Shown here: positions 12,060-23,932 of the stretch, piece after piece
How positions within the stretch are numbered: position 1 is the first letter of the stretch
Layout: each line of letters starts with the position of its first letter
Source of the DNA: Magnolia sinica
Lineage: Eukaryota; Streptophyta; Magnoliopsida; Magnoliales; Magnoliaceae
Length of the DNA: 64,000 nucleotides
Assembly (NCBI RefSeq): GCF_029962835.1
Contig: NC_080583.1
Coordinates: 50,013,658 to 50,077,657 of the forward strand
Direction: 5' to 3'
Notes under the pieces: generated by a model
Database searches by the model: none
The model's input: only the letters and a program-made list of their open reading frames with translations
Told to the model about the DNA's origin: nothing
Program-made: the position numbers and the translations under genes

Positions 12060-12310
12060 ACCACCCTCAACAGCAGTAGCAGCAGTCGAGGGCGCCACAA
12101 CAACCTCCACCGCAACAGCAGCGACAACTGTAGCTGTCACCGAGGCCCCAGTAGTAGTAGCAGCCAGCGAGACCTCCCCCCTAGCAGCAGAGATAGCAGT
12201 ATAGACCGCCATAGGGACAACAGTAGCAGCAATGACCTTAGAGGGGACATGCACCTCCCCAGCAGGCTCAGGGCAGATTTTACGCAGCCCAGTAGGACCC
12301 TCAATCATTA
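12060..12310 (+). pseudogene. gag: Gypsy A1 gag tail, Gln/Pro-rich
   Basis: The frame reads HHPQQQQQQSRAPQQPPP and onward with many TAG stops replacing CAG, then RFYAAQ before protease. This is the low-complexity region that normally precedes or surrounds the CCHC knuckle, and no intact knuckle is visible here. The same Gln-rich run occurs in A2 at 27.45-27.75 kb on the minus strand. CAG-to-TAG changes fit C-to-T decay. Confidence 0.75.
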
Positions 12311-12670
12311 GGAGGGGTCTTCAAGGGTACTCTACTTATTTTTGCATGTACAGCACGTGTTCTGTTTGATTCTGGTGCATCGCATTCCTTCATGGCTGGG
12401 GATTTCTACCGATTGACTGATTTGTCGTTAGAGTCTGCTCATGAGGGTTTATCAGTATCGACGCCCTTGGGGAAGACCACACTATTAGGCCAATTTTGCT
12501 CGTCTTGCCCCATTTTGGTAGGAAAGACCTTTTTATCTGCTGATCTGTTTGCTTTGCCAATGTCCGAGTTCGATGTTATCTTGGGCATGGATTGGCTCAC
12601 CGAGTATCACGCCATATTGGACTGCTCCATGAGGACAGTCAAATTTTGTATACCCAGCGTACCGTAATTC
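12311..12670 (+). pseudogene. pol: Gypsy A1 aspartic protease
   Basis: The frame gives ARVLFDSGASHSFMAGDFY (about 12350-12405) with the D-S-G-A catalytic motif intact. GLSVSTPLGKTTLLGQF follows, then DVILGMDWLTEYHAILDC near 12590, the classic end of the Ty3/gypsy protease domain leading into the RT linker. The frame is open to a stop at 12665. The same domain in A2 (minus strand, 27.15-27.42 kb) is close in sequence. Protease would cut the Gag-Pol polyprotein in the particle. Flanking stops make this a fossil. Confidence 0.9.
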
Positions 12671-14249
12671 CAGTTTGTAGCCGATCCCAGAGGAGAGCAT
12701 CTTTCTTGCCTCTTGTCATGTGTCGTTAAGCAGCCAGCTACTTTAAGTATCAATAGCCCCAGTCGTTTGTGGTTTTCCTGATGTATTTTAGGAGATTTTA
12801 AGGTTACCACCTCGCTGGCGAACTGAGTTTTAGATCAATCTCGTGTCAGGTACCGTGCCTATTTCAAAGGCCCTATATCGTATGGCACCGTTGGAGTTGT
12901 GGGAACTACAAAAGTAGTTAGATGAGTTGCGTGAGTTAAGCTTCATCCGTCTAAGCAGTTCGCCGTCGGGAGCGCCAGTACTCTTCATGAAGAAGGATGG
13001 CATTTTAAGGCTTTGCATGATTATTGCGAGCTCAATAAGGTCACGATTAAGAACAAGTACCTGCTTTTGAGGATTAATTATTTGTTTGATCTGCTACAGG
13101 AAGCACAATTCTTTTTGAAGATAAGCCTACGGTCCGATTATCATCAGGTGTATGTTCGAGAGGAGGATATCCTGAAGACATTAGGACCCGCTATGGTCAT
13201 TTTGAGTTCCAGGTCATGTCCTTCGAACTAACTAATGCACCCACCGTATTCATGTAGTTGATGAACGAGGTCTTCCATCCGTATCTTGATCAGTTTATTG
13301 TGGTATTCATCAACGACATCCTGATTTATTCAAGGACTCGTGAGGAGCATGAGTAGCATCTATAGATTACTTTGCAGATCCTCTGTGCACACCAGCTTCA
13401 TGCGAAGCTAGAGAAGTGCGAGTTCTGGTAGGAGAAGGTGAAGTTCCTCGGTCAAGTGGTGATAAGGCAGGGCATCGTAGTAGACCTCTCGAAGATCGGT
13501 GTTGTGCATTAGTGGGGCCAGCCCACGAACACATCTGAGATCTACAGTTTCCTTGGTTTGGCGAGCTACTACCAACGTTTCATTGAGGGATTATCCCGTA
13601 TTGCAGCCCCGTGACTAGGTTGCCCCTTAAGGGCGCTGAGTTCATTTGGAGCAACCATTCGCAGAGCTGAAGGACTATCTGACATCCCCACCAGTCCTCA
13701 CTCTTCCCTCTGAGAGTGAATGATTTGTGGTTTTTACCGATGCTTCGCATATTAGCTTGGGTGCTATCATGATGTAGCACGGAAAGCCCGTGGCCTTTGT
13801 GTCTCACCGGCTCAAGGTCCATGAGCAGAACTACCCCACGTATGATCTAGAGTTGGTTTTCGTTGTCTTCACATTGAAGGTACGGAGGCACTATCTATAT
13901 GGGGTAAGTTCGAGCTCTTCTCTGACCATAAGAGCTTGAAGTATCTCTTCTCTTAGTCAGAGTTGAACATGAGGCAGAGACGCTAGATGGAGCTCCCAAA
14001 AGACTACGATTTCGATCTTCAGTACCACCCTGGCAAGGTGAACGTGGTAGCAGATGCCCATTAGCCATCAGCCACGGGGCCTGGTGGCACATATGATGGT
14101 CTAGGAGTAGAGGATGCTTGAGGATGTAGCTGAGTACGACTTCGAGTTTCATCTGCATTCTGCTATATTCAGTTATCGAGCCTGTCTATTTAACCCTTTC
14201 TTGTCACAAGGGTGATCGAGGCTCAGCAGATATATCAGTCATTGCAGGT
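12671..14249 (+). pseudogene. pol: Gypsy A1 RT, RNase H and start of integrase
   Basis: RT blocks are visible in shifting frames: [13 protein letters not shown] (about 13028), [20 protein letters not shown] (about 13090) and [12 protein letters not shown] (about 13300). The last is the active-site box with Asn where the first catalytic Asp is normal. RNase H blocks follow, with [18 protein letters not shown] sequence near 13733, YPTYDLELVFVVFTLK near 13840 and QYHPGKVNVVADA near 14020. Integrase starts near 14150 and stops at 14249 where LTR C begins. Frameshifts and TAG stops are frequent. Confidence 0.87.
13306..13323 (+). other. RT active-site box with Asp-to-Asn change
   Basis: Codons 13306-13323 read F-I-N-D-I-L, where the family norm is F-I-D-D-I-L. 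The same Asn is present in A2 (codon 23229-23231, minus strand). Confidence 0.85.
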
Positions 14250-14814
14250 TGTAACCCCCCGGTTCTTGAAACCGGAGTACACTACTCGTTTTCCAAAAAC
14301 TTAAGTGTTAACCTTCAACGGTGGCTCAAATATTACATACATTTTTTATCAGAGTTAGAAATTTTAGTGGAATAAAAGCAAATCAAGTACAAAAGGGAGT
14401 CCAAATCTACAAAATCAAATATTCGACTGGTTGCCTGTAAACTTATACAACATAGTGTTTTAAGTCTTAATATACATGAAAGTATAACTAAACATTAAAA
14501 AAATCTAAAATGGAGAGCCACAAGATCATCTAGGTTCCCATACTCTACATAAGCACCCACATACGCATCATCTGCATCTCTTGCACATTAGATACGGTTT
14601 GATAGCATCAATGGCTATACCAGTGAGGTATAGCCCCCAAGATTTATTGTATCATCAAGATAATTAAGCATATTTATTAGAGATAGTGTATAACAAAATT
14701 ACACAATGATTATCATGAAAATCAGATAAGCTTCATCAGACACACATTTATTAAATAAATCACACAAAGATAATCTTATTTAAATGCATGAATGCATGCA
14801 CATGCTCTCAGTCT

Positions 14815-15010
14815 TGAGGATGCACATCAGTTGGCAAAAAGTCACCTAAGGAGAACTAGCCACCCGAAGTACTCAAAGGTACGCCCAAGGAGAACTAGTC
14901 ACTCGGAAAAGACTATGCAACGAGGACGCCCAAGGTGGACTAGTCTCCCGAAAAAATACTTAAAGGTACGCCCAAAGAGGACTAGGCACCCGGAAAAGTC
15001 CATGCAACAA
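14815..15010. repeat. Tandem repeats within LTR C
   Basis: Units of 45-60 bp share 'cgcccaaggagaactagtc', 'acccggaaaag' and 'catgcaacaaggatg'. Starts are near 14846, 14880, 14930 and 14968. Confidence 0.7.
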
Positions 15011-16261
15011 GGATGTCCATAGTGGTACGAATGCACGAATAATATTTTAGGATCACTCGGTAAAATACTCTATGGTATAGCCCATAGTGATCTAAAAAAA
15101 CCCCCATGTCTTACATCGACCGCCCAGTAAAGTCCGCATGCCATGAAAATGTATGATTAGCCCAACCATTAGTATTCCAATTTCAAACAATCATTTTAAG
15201 AAAGTTCAAAGGTCACTATGGGGGGTTTGTCATCCAGCATAAGCCGACAACTCAGGCATAATGTCCCAATCCACCATCCCTAGCTCATGAGACAATCAAA
15301 TATAATGTTTTAAGGGTAACCTCTTCAACTAGTGGCCAATCGTAGTCCAACAAGTGGAACTTACTATCACAGGGTTGTATAAAATAATCCATTAAAGCCG
15401 CAAAAGGGCAAGTAGTCAATCAAAGCCATATAAGGCAATCAGTCCATTCAATGATGCAATAGAAAGGGATTTTCACCAAAAAGCCACAAAGGCACAAACG
15501 ATCCACAAGATGGTAAGTCCACGACAAGGAGATTCTATTTAATCTATTTGGAAGAAAGGCCATTAGTTCAAGGACTTCCACAAACACCATTAAATAACCG
15601 CAAGTGGCAAAACAAGCCAAGCTCATTGTCAAAAGTAATTACACATGTAAAGTAGCATATTTGAGACTTATCGCATGTTCATATTTGAATATAAATCTAA
15701 CCATCAGTCATTATAAAGAATTACTCAAATAGAAACTAGCATTTTTCATCAATTTCAATGAGTATTATATTAGGCAAGAGATGAAATAAATGAGCTATGC
15801 TAACTATTAAGATGTAGAAAAGCTTGAAAGTAATCCTCACCTTGAAGTGTGGATTCTCTTCTTGCTAGACTAGAGATCACAAAGGAGTTCAAAGCACTCG
15901 ATCTATCCTCACTAGCTTGGATTGACTTAATTCGACGCTAATTGGGTCCAATTTTGAGCTAAACGCATTGAACCTAGATGAGAGATGATTTCAGTTATCA
16001 TAAGACTGGAAATGATATAATAATAACTTGATTAAAATCCATACAAAGATTCTAAAACCAACTTACTTGAATGTGTCCCAATACTTCTTGATTTTAACCC
16101 GATCGACTCAACTCAGCCCAATCTAAGATCAACTCAGCAAGCATCAATTTAGACTACCCGCATTTTCCCCTAATGGTGAACTAAATTGCGTTCCAAACTC
16201 GGTTCAAGTTTGAACCGAGTCAACTCAGCACTAACCGATTACAACCACCTCCTCCTGATCT

Positions 16262-16455
16262 CTTTCTCCTTCTTCCTTTCTTCCTTTCTTCCTTCCTTTT
16301 CTTCTTTCTTCTCCTTATAGCAAGCCCACACCCAACTCAACCCAGTTGACTCGGCAGCGAGTCAGCCCAAACTCCCTCTTCCCCCTTCTTTTTTTTGCCT
16401 TCTCTTCTTTCTTTCTTTCTTTCTTCTTCTTCTTCTTCTTCTTTTCTTCTTCCTC
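16262..16455. repeat. Pyrimidine-rich microsatellites (CTT/CTTT)n
   Basis: Two runs of cttc/ttct repeats (16270-16318 and 16404-16455) lie within the right part of LTR C. Their short coding frames are low-complexity artefacts. Confidence 0.85.
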
Positions 16456-16966
16456 TCCTCTATTTCTCTCTTACTCTCACCAGACTACAAAGATTCTGCT
16501 CCTGCCCGAATTAACTGGATCTCAAGAATTATCGAGTTGGCTATAGTGAGTTAGGTAAAATTAATTTCCCATGGGTCAATCACATACTACCGATTCTAAT
16601 ACATCTGATTGATCAAGAGGGTCAAAAGTACACATACCTGACCATCCATTAGGATGAGCATGACCTGGATCAACTCAGTAGTGTGATGAGTTGGTTCGGT
16701 TACGAGTTGAACCGGTTGTGACCGAGTCGATACACATTTCGGCCCGCCCAGTGAATCCAGTCAAATGGATGGATTGGATTAGATTCTAGAGTTTCTTTAG
16801 AGTAGTTGGGGGGAGGGGGGTTTTTGAGCTACTCAAACTTGGTAGAACCGGACCCAGTTGTCTTGGATGAACTCAGAAGTCAACTCATCTGCTGAAAGTT
16901 ATTGGTAGAGAGTTGTCAAGCGGAATGGCCCAGTGCAACTTGGGCTGAACTCGGCTGGACCGGGCT

Positions 16967-19900
16967 TGTTACGCCCCAAACTCAGAAACTAGGCTCACAA
17001 AATTCCCAATCACCGAATCCGGTGCCGACAGCCTCCGTAGTACCTCATTCTCGGCATAACCCACAAACAACAACCAAAAACTCCATCACATTTCCACTAT
17101 GATAAAAAATTTATAAGTACAGTGCATATAAAAGGGAAATACAATGATGATAGACAAAAAGCTCTAAGATGATCTGTTATGCGCTCCTGCCTCAATGTTG
17201 CTGCGATTCAACGTCACCAGCATGCAACGGTCGTGCATAAGCTTATAGAAAGCTTAGAGGGTGGTGAAAGTGTGTGCACAATGTAGTAATGCAATTCTAC
17301 AATATCAGGGTAATGCGGAATATGTTGAAGAATCCATGAATACTATTAGTCGTACCAAGGCCATGCGATGCAAGGCATGAATGATGTCAGACATACCAAG
17401 GCCATGCGATGCGAGATGCAAACCAAGCACACCAATCATCATCTAAGTCCACATATCAATACAGCACAACTCTGAAATATCACCGGGGTCTAGTACACAC
17501 CAAACCAGATTGCCAACCCATTACGCGCAATAAGGTGAGTGAAAGAGACCTGACTATCGATCTGCCAATATCGGGCTCGACTCGTCGATAGCAGACCCAT
17601 TCCTTGAGCTAGTTAAATTCAGCCTAGCTTTGCCCCCTCCACTTGGGCGGGTAAGGCCGCACCCCCTTCCAACCGACCATGACACAGTGAAAAGCACGGC
17701 CTTCTGGTAATCGGCACTTGGCACTCATGCACCCACTCGATCTAGACGTCGGAGCAACCTCCTAGTATGATAAGGGTTTAGGGACTTTCACCTAGGGATA
17801 TCTATAGCACCCTATGTAGAACAATATTTCTGTCATCTAATGCTACCAATCACGACATGCCTATGGAGGCTATGGCCCTGATGTCATTAGGGCGTACAGT
17901 ATACATGTCATATAGTGTGAGATGCATGAATCACGCAATCTAGTCATACAGCAATCATGTGCATACCGTGAGCTCATGTGGGCATCTCTCTTTAACAGGG
18001 AGTCCATAACAATCTGCCCATTGGCATGTGCTATGATCAATCACTCATCTCATCACAAGCATGCAGATGATGCGCATGGGCATGTAACATAATGCTATGT
18101 TGTCATATACTCATAATCGGCATCGATAACTGGCACTAATAATCGGCACCTTCCTCAATAATCGAAACCAATGATCAGTATCATCAATCGGTACCGACAA
18201 TCAGCATCGTTAATCAACACCAACAATCAGCACATAAATAAGGCCGGGTCTATAAATGATCAGCCGATCAACCATAGTATAAATATCGGCACTCGACCGT
18301 GGTTATATCAAATCTGATAGCACGGAGTCATCCGTCTACGGCTAATGGGGCCTAATTATTTAGGTTAATCCACTAAGGGAATGATGAGAATGGGCCTAAC
18401 AAGGCCTAAGGGAAGGTCACAATGTGGGCATTCAACCATCATTGCCCAACAATGTGGACATCTAACCAACATTGCTCCCAAGGAGTGGCTCACATAAGGG
18501 ATTCATACACAACGTATCGGCCATACATACATCATGTTAGGCCCCATTATGAGCCTCCCATATATTGCGTTGGGCGTTGTCAAGGGCCTTAAATGAAATA
18601 CAATGGGCCATGCCCATGGGCCTCGAATATACCACAATGGGCCTCGCCCATGGGCCTTAAATACATCATAATGGGCTTTGCCTATGGACCTCATCATTGG
18701 GCTTCACGTGGCATGTGGGCCACATCACATGGGCCGCATTATTTGGGCCGCACTAATGTGTTTCATGTATATCAAATAGGCTGCACCAATATGCCTCATA
18801 TGTATCAAATTGGGCCCACCCTTATGTATTTTTGAGATCCGACTTATTCATAAGTTAACATAGAGATAAATGAAGTGAAAACAAATATCAGCTTAATTGG
18901 AAACTACTGTGGCCCTTAGAAGTTTGAACGGTGGATGTCACTGTCCACTATTTCAATGGTGGGGGGTCCACTTGAACTTTAGATCTGACCCATTCTTTTA
19001 CTCATGCCAAAGAATGATCTCACAAATGGTTAGACGGTTTGTATACAACACATGCATCATGGTGGGTCCCATAGATGGACGACGTGGATGGAATAGGTGG
19101 GACCCACGGGACTTACTGTCGTTTGTACAACAGCCAGCGGTGGGGTCCACATAGCTGGATGATGTGGATTACACCAACACGTGCAGCACAGTAGGTCCTG
19201 CAGACCTTACTAATGAGGATAGGGCAGCTGTATAGCTATTGCACGTGCAACATTTGCTGCTTTAAAGAGGCAGAGGTGGGTCCCACATAGGGCCCACCCT
19301 CATACACACACACACACACATAATATAATATATATAATCCATAGCTGCTGTTAGTTCAACTCATCTGCATTAAAAGGGCAGAGGTGGGTCCCACGTAAGG
19401 CCCACCACAACATTAAATATGTGATATTATATTATATTATAATATAATATATTAATATTATATTTAATATATTCACAACGTCCAGGCCTTGGACGGCCTG
19501 GACGGACGCATACACCAAGGTGGCCCCACATGTAGGGTGGGTCCCACCATCCAGGGACGGTGGATGCCCCACACGCATCACGGTGTGGCCCATCAAAATG
19601 GGTGGATGATATGGGTGGGTCCCATGGAGCCCACTGTCCGTTCACCCCTCACTGTTAGCCGCACCCCACCGTCAATCACACCTCACTACTAGCCACTCCC
19701 ACTGTCAGTTCACACCTCACTGCTAGCCACCCCCACTATCCGTTCACACCTCACTATTAAAATGAGGTATCTTTCACTTAGTCTGCCACTAGAGCTATAG
19801 ATCTGGGTGTGGATAAATACATCAAGGAGGGCCCTACCCACACGTGTGGGGTGGGCCACGTCCTAAATGGACAGTTGGTATGACATATAAACATCATGGT

Positions 19901-20835
19901 GTGTCCCACATGGATGGGGTCCACCGGTAGATGGCTTGGATGTAAACATCATAGTGGGCCACACATCTCATCATCATCATCACCATAACAAAAGAAAAGA
20001 GAGAGAAAGAGAAAGAGGAGAGATCGGATGGTGATGAAGGGACGCCGCCACTATGGGCCCTCTATGAACACAATACATACATAAAAATGGGTCCCATCAC
20101 AAGTGGGCCTTTTAAAAGAAAATCAATGGTGGATCACCCACCTATTGGCCTCCTTCTTGGTCCGATGGAACGCCGAACTCCTTGGCTTTGATTTCAATGG
20201 AAGATGATGAAGTTTTGATGGTTGAGATGGGAGATGAGAGGGTAGGAAGTGGGCTACACACAAAACTCTCTCATGGAGATTTGGGAGAGCTTGGACGTGG
20301 GACTCCTTGGGTTGCTTGGAAGATGGGTTTGAGAATGAGAGAGAGAGAGAGAGAGGGTTGTAAGGAGAGAGAGGGATGAGTGATGGAGTGATGGGTGAGG
20401 TGAGAGATTTGTTGACTTTTGGGATAATTTATGTAAGAGGGGTATGGGTTGTGTAAGGAATTGTTGACTTATGGGGTTGCTTAGGGATGGGGTGTGAGGT
20501 AATGTGTACTTGACCCTTGATGGGATTGATTGATTGATTAATGCGATATTAGTTAGAGATTCTCTTGGGTTTTACAACACGCGGTGTTTCCTTAAACTGA
20601 ATGCGGGCCCACATCTCTTCGCTTGGGTATTGCCTCAGCACGCGAGTCGCAGCATCGGAACCGCGGTGACAGTGCAGTCGCTAGGGTACAAGTCTCGAGT
20701 TGAGTTAACTCAAGTTTGCAGAACTCAGCTTAGGATTATGCGTAAACATCGGATAAAGGTCGAAGGTTACCGAAATTTGATCGAGAGGACTGTGGGAACC
20801 TACAAAATGGTACGGACTAAGATACGGGTCTTACA
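16967..20835 (-). repeat. Gypsy A2 3' LTR (3.87 kb, inverted)
   Basis: It starts TGTTACGCCCC and ends TCTTACA on the plus strand. On the minus strand these are TGTAAGAcCC and GGGGCGTAACA, the A1 LTR termini. Internal blocks match A1 in reverse, for example the promoter-proximal 'tttccctttctgcattgtac' block of A1 (10800-10819). It carries (CA)n near 19305 and an AT-rich palindromic run at 19410-19470. Confidence 0.88.
19252..19470. repeat. Short direct repeat, (CA)n and AT-rich inverted repeat in A2 LTR
   Basis: The block 'ggcagaggtgggtcccac' occurs at about 19268 and again, as 'gggcagaggtgggtcccac', near 19376. A (CA)n run lies near 19305-19320. From about 19418 to 19466 the sequence is almost only A and T and reads nearly the same on both strands, so it could fold into a hairpin. 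Confidence 0.75.
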
Positions 20836-20850
20836 ACTCTCCCCTCCTAA
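20836..20850 (-). other. Polypurine tract of gypsy A2
   Basis: On the minus strand, ttaggaggggagagt directly precedes the LTR start. This purine run is the expected plus-strand primer for reverse transcription. Confidence 0.8.
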
Positions 20851-22400
20851 TAAAAATTTTATCCTTGAAATTTACACAATCAACGCAACTAGACATAACT
20901 CATGAGGAAGAAGAAACATAACATCATCATGTAAAATCGAAGACAACATTCAAAATACAATCACATGATCAATCATCAAAGAGATGGGGATAGCGCTCTC
21001 GAATCTCGACCTCGTGCTCCCAAGAAGCCTCCTCAACAGAATGGTGACCCCACTGAACCTTCACCAATGGAATGACCATGATCCGGAGGACCTGCTCCTT
21101 CCGATCAAGGATATGAACTGGCTGCTCGACATAAGAAGCATCCTCATGAACCTCCAGCAGCTGCCAATCAATAACAGGAACTATGTTTGACCGAAACTTC
21201 CTCAACATAGAGACATGGAAATGTTGTGGATGCTAGAAACATAGATGGCAAGGCAAGTCGATAGGCCACAACACCAATGCACCTAGTGATCTCAAAAGGT
21301 CCTATGAATCTCGGCGTAAGCTTTCCCTTCGCTCCAAATTGAACTAAGCCCTTCATGGGCGAGACCTTGAGATACACATGGTCCCCTACATCAAACTCTA
21401 AGGGACGACGCTGACGATCAGCAAAACTCTTCTGCTGGCTTTAAGCTGTGCGCATCTTCTGTCTGATGATATCGATAGCCTCTGATGTCTACTGCACAAG
21501 CTCGCGACCTAGGAGACGACACTCTCCAACCTCAGTCTAACAACTCAGTGATCTACATGGTCTGCTATACAGTGCCTCAAAAGGAGCCATGCTGATGGTC
21601 ACCTGATAGCTTTTGTTGTATGCAAACTCAGCCAATCACAGATGCTCATCCCAGCTACCCCTGAAATTAATCGCGTAGGCCCGAAGCATATCCTCAAGGA
21701 TCTAGTTGACCCTCTTAATCTGGCAATCGGTCTGTGGGTGGTACGCGGTGCTGAGTTGCAAATCAGTCCCCATCAATCTCTGAAAGCTTCCCCAAAACTG
21801 AGGCATGAACTTCGAGTTTTGGTCAGAAATGATTGACAATGGAATGCCATGCAGTCTCACGATCTCCTCGATGAATAACCTTGCAAGCCAGTCCATAAAC
21901 CAAATCGCACGCATGACCAGATGGCGTCATGACCACGCTGAGTCCTCGGCAAGCCCATAATAAAATCTATCGACACATGTTCCCACTTTTACGTCGGGAT
22001 GCTCAACGGCTGCAATAGACTAGGGGGTCTCTGTGTGTCAACTCGGCCACAAAACTGACGATTTGACGCTTTATCCCCGCCCAAAAATACTATCACCTCA
22101 TATCATGGTACATCTTCGTCGAGTCAGGGTGGATAGAAAACGTGATTGTGTGCCTCGGTCATAAGGTCTCTACGCAACTCAGGAATATCTGGGACACATA
22201 ATCAGCCTCTTAAGTGAAGTCCACTGTCAGAACTAATTTGTTAATCTAAATGACTCTCAGATGCCGCCTCTGCTCGATAATCCTTTAATGACTCGTTTGT
22301 CTGCTAAGCCTCGATCACCCTCACGACAGGAGAGGGTTGAATCGAAAGGCTCTATAGCTGAATGATAGAAGACTACAGACCAAACTCGAAGTTATACTCT
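20851..22400 (-). pseudogene. pol: Gypsy A2 integrase with chromodomain-like C-terminus
   Basis: On the minus strand, catalytic-core pieces include the HGIPLSIISDQNSKFM box and LQLSTAYHPQTDCQIKRVN near 21.7-21.85 kb. C-terminal segments follow: GAKGKLTPRFIGPFEI (about 21.3 kb), then YVEQPVHILDRKEQVLR and VKVQWGHHSVEEASWEHE (about 21.0-21.13 kb), the tail typical of chromodomain gypsy elements. These tails help target integration to chromatin in that group. The domain is split over several frames with stops, so it is inactive. Confidence 0.88.
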
Positions 22401-23932
22401 GTTATATCCTTGAGCATCCATTACTCCTGAATCATCATATATGTCATCAGGCTTTGTGGCTGACGGCTGAGGGCATCCGCCACGACGTTCGCCTTGCCTA
22501 GGTGGTACTGGAGGTCGAAATTATAGTCCTTCAGGAGCTCCATCCAACGCCTCTGTCTCATGTTCAACTCAGACTGCGAGAAGAGGTACTTCAAGCTCTT
22601 ATGGTCAGAAAAGAGCTCATACCTAATCCCATAGAGATAGTGCCTCCACACCTTCAGTGTGAAGATGACCGCTGTCAGCTCCAAATCATGCGTGGGGTAG
22701 TTCAACTCATAGACCTTGAGCTGGCGAGACGCGAAGGCTATTGGCCTGCCGTGCTGCATCAGGACAGCACTTAAACCAATATGTGAGGCATCGGTAAATA
22801 CAATAAATCCATCACTCCCAAAGGAAAAAGTGAGGACAGGGCGGACGTCAGACCGTCCTTCAACTCTACGAATGCTTGCTCACATGCATTACCCCAAACA
22901 AACTCTGCGCCCTTCCGAGTTAACCTGGTCAATGGGGCTGTAACATGGGAGAATCCCTAATGAAATGCCAGTAATATCTTGCTAAACTATGAAAACTATG
23001 AATCTCGGATGTGCTCATGGGCTGGTCCCACTGACGCACTACCTCAACCTTTGAGGGGTCCACTGTAACACCCTTCCTCGTCACCACATGACCGAGGAAC
23101 TTTACCTCCTCCTGCCAAAACTCGCACTTCTTCAGCTTCGCATAGAGCTGGTGTGTGCAGAGGGTCTGCAAGGCAATCTCCAAATGCTGCTCGTGCTCCT
23201 CACAGGTCCTCAAATATATTAGAATGTCGTTGATGAAGACTACAACAAACTGATCGAGATATGGGTGAAAGATCTCGTTCATCAACTGCATGAAGACCGC
23301 AGGTGCATTAGTCAGTCCGAAGGACATGACCTAAAACTTAAAATGACCATAATACATCCTTAAAGTTGTCTTCGGGATGTCCTTCTCTCGGACCCGATTC
23401 TGATGATAACTGGAACGCAGGTCAATCTTTGAAAAGAACTGTGTACCCTACAGATGATTAAACAAATCATCAATCCTTGGGAGCGGGTACCTGTTCTTGA
23501 TCATGACCTTGTTGAGCTTGCCGTAGTCCACGTAGAGCCTCAACGAGCCAACCTTTTTCTTCACGAAGAGTACTGGCACTCCCCATTGTGAACTACTCAA
23601 ACGGATAAAGCCCAACTCGCGTAACTCATCCAACTGCTTCTGCAGTTCCCGCAACTCTAATAGTTTCATACAATACGGGGCCTTCGAAATAGGCACGGTA
23701 CCGAGCATGACATTAATCTGAAACTCAGTGTGTCGGTGAGGTGATAATCCCAGAATCTCTTGGAACACATCAAGGAAATCACAAACAATTGGCAACTGAT
23801 TAATACAAGCGGTAACAGGCTCCTCAACGGTGCATGACATCAAGCAAGACAATGGCTCTCCTCGAGGTTTTATAATGAACTGAAACTGCGGCAAGCCTGG
23901 TATACAGAATGTGACTGTCCTCACGGAGCAAT
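22401..23932 (-). pseudogene. pol: Gypsy A2 RT and RNase H
   Basis: On the minus strand the RT frame is open from 23993 to 23448 with [18 protein letters not shown] and [19 protein letters not shown]. It resumes from 23327 with MSFGLTNAPAVFMQLMNEIF and [15 protein letters not shown]. RNase H follows with [31 protein letters not shown] and [17 protein letters not shown] down to 22421. The catalytic box carries Asn for the first Asp, as in A1. At 23932 the frame is broken by solo LTR B1; protease continues beyond it at 27128. Confidence 0.9.

Larger units (their letters stand above)
14250..16966 (-). mobile_element. Partial gypsy-type LTR 'C', inverted
   Basis: It starts TGTAACCCCCCGG at 14250, the reverse-complement form of a gypsy LTR end, directly inside the A1 integrase. 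The block 'taagccgacaactcagg' plus 'ccctagctcatgag' (about 15241-15292) resembles the 'taggccgacaactcgacc' and 'ccggttcatgag' block of LTR family B (about 25060-25110), so C is a relative of B in the same orientation. It runs to 16966, where A2 starts. I find neither a second C LTR nor its internal region. Confidence 0.55.

Noticed and set aside
16346..16546. Frame with a hydrophobic Phe/Ser-rich stretch resembling a signal peptide
   Set aside because: It is a translation of the CTT/CTTT microsatellite in LTR C.
20534..20905. Plus-strand frame of 123 residues crossing 20.5-20.9 kb
   Set aside because: It spans the A2 LTR edge and purine tract and has no domain; the true coding strand here is minus.
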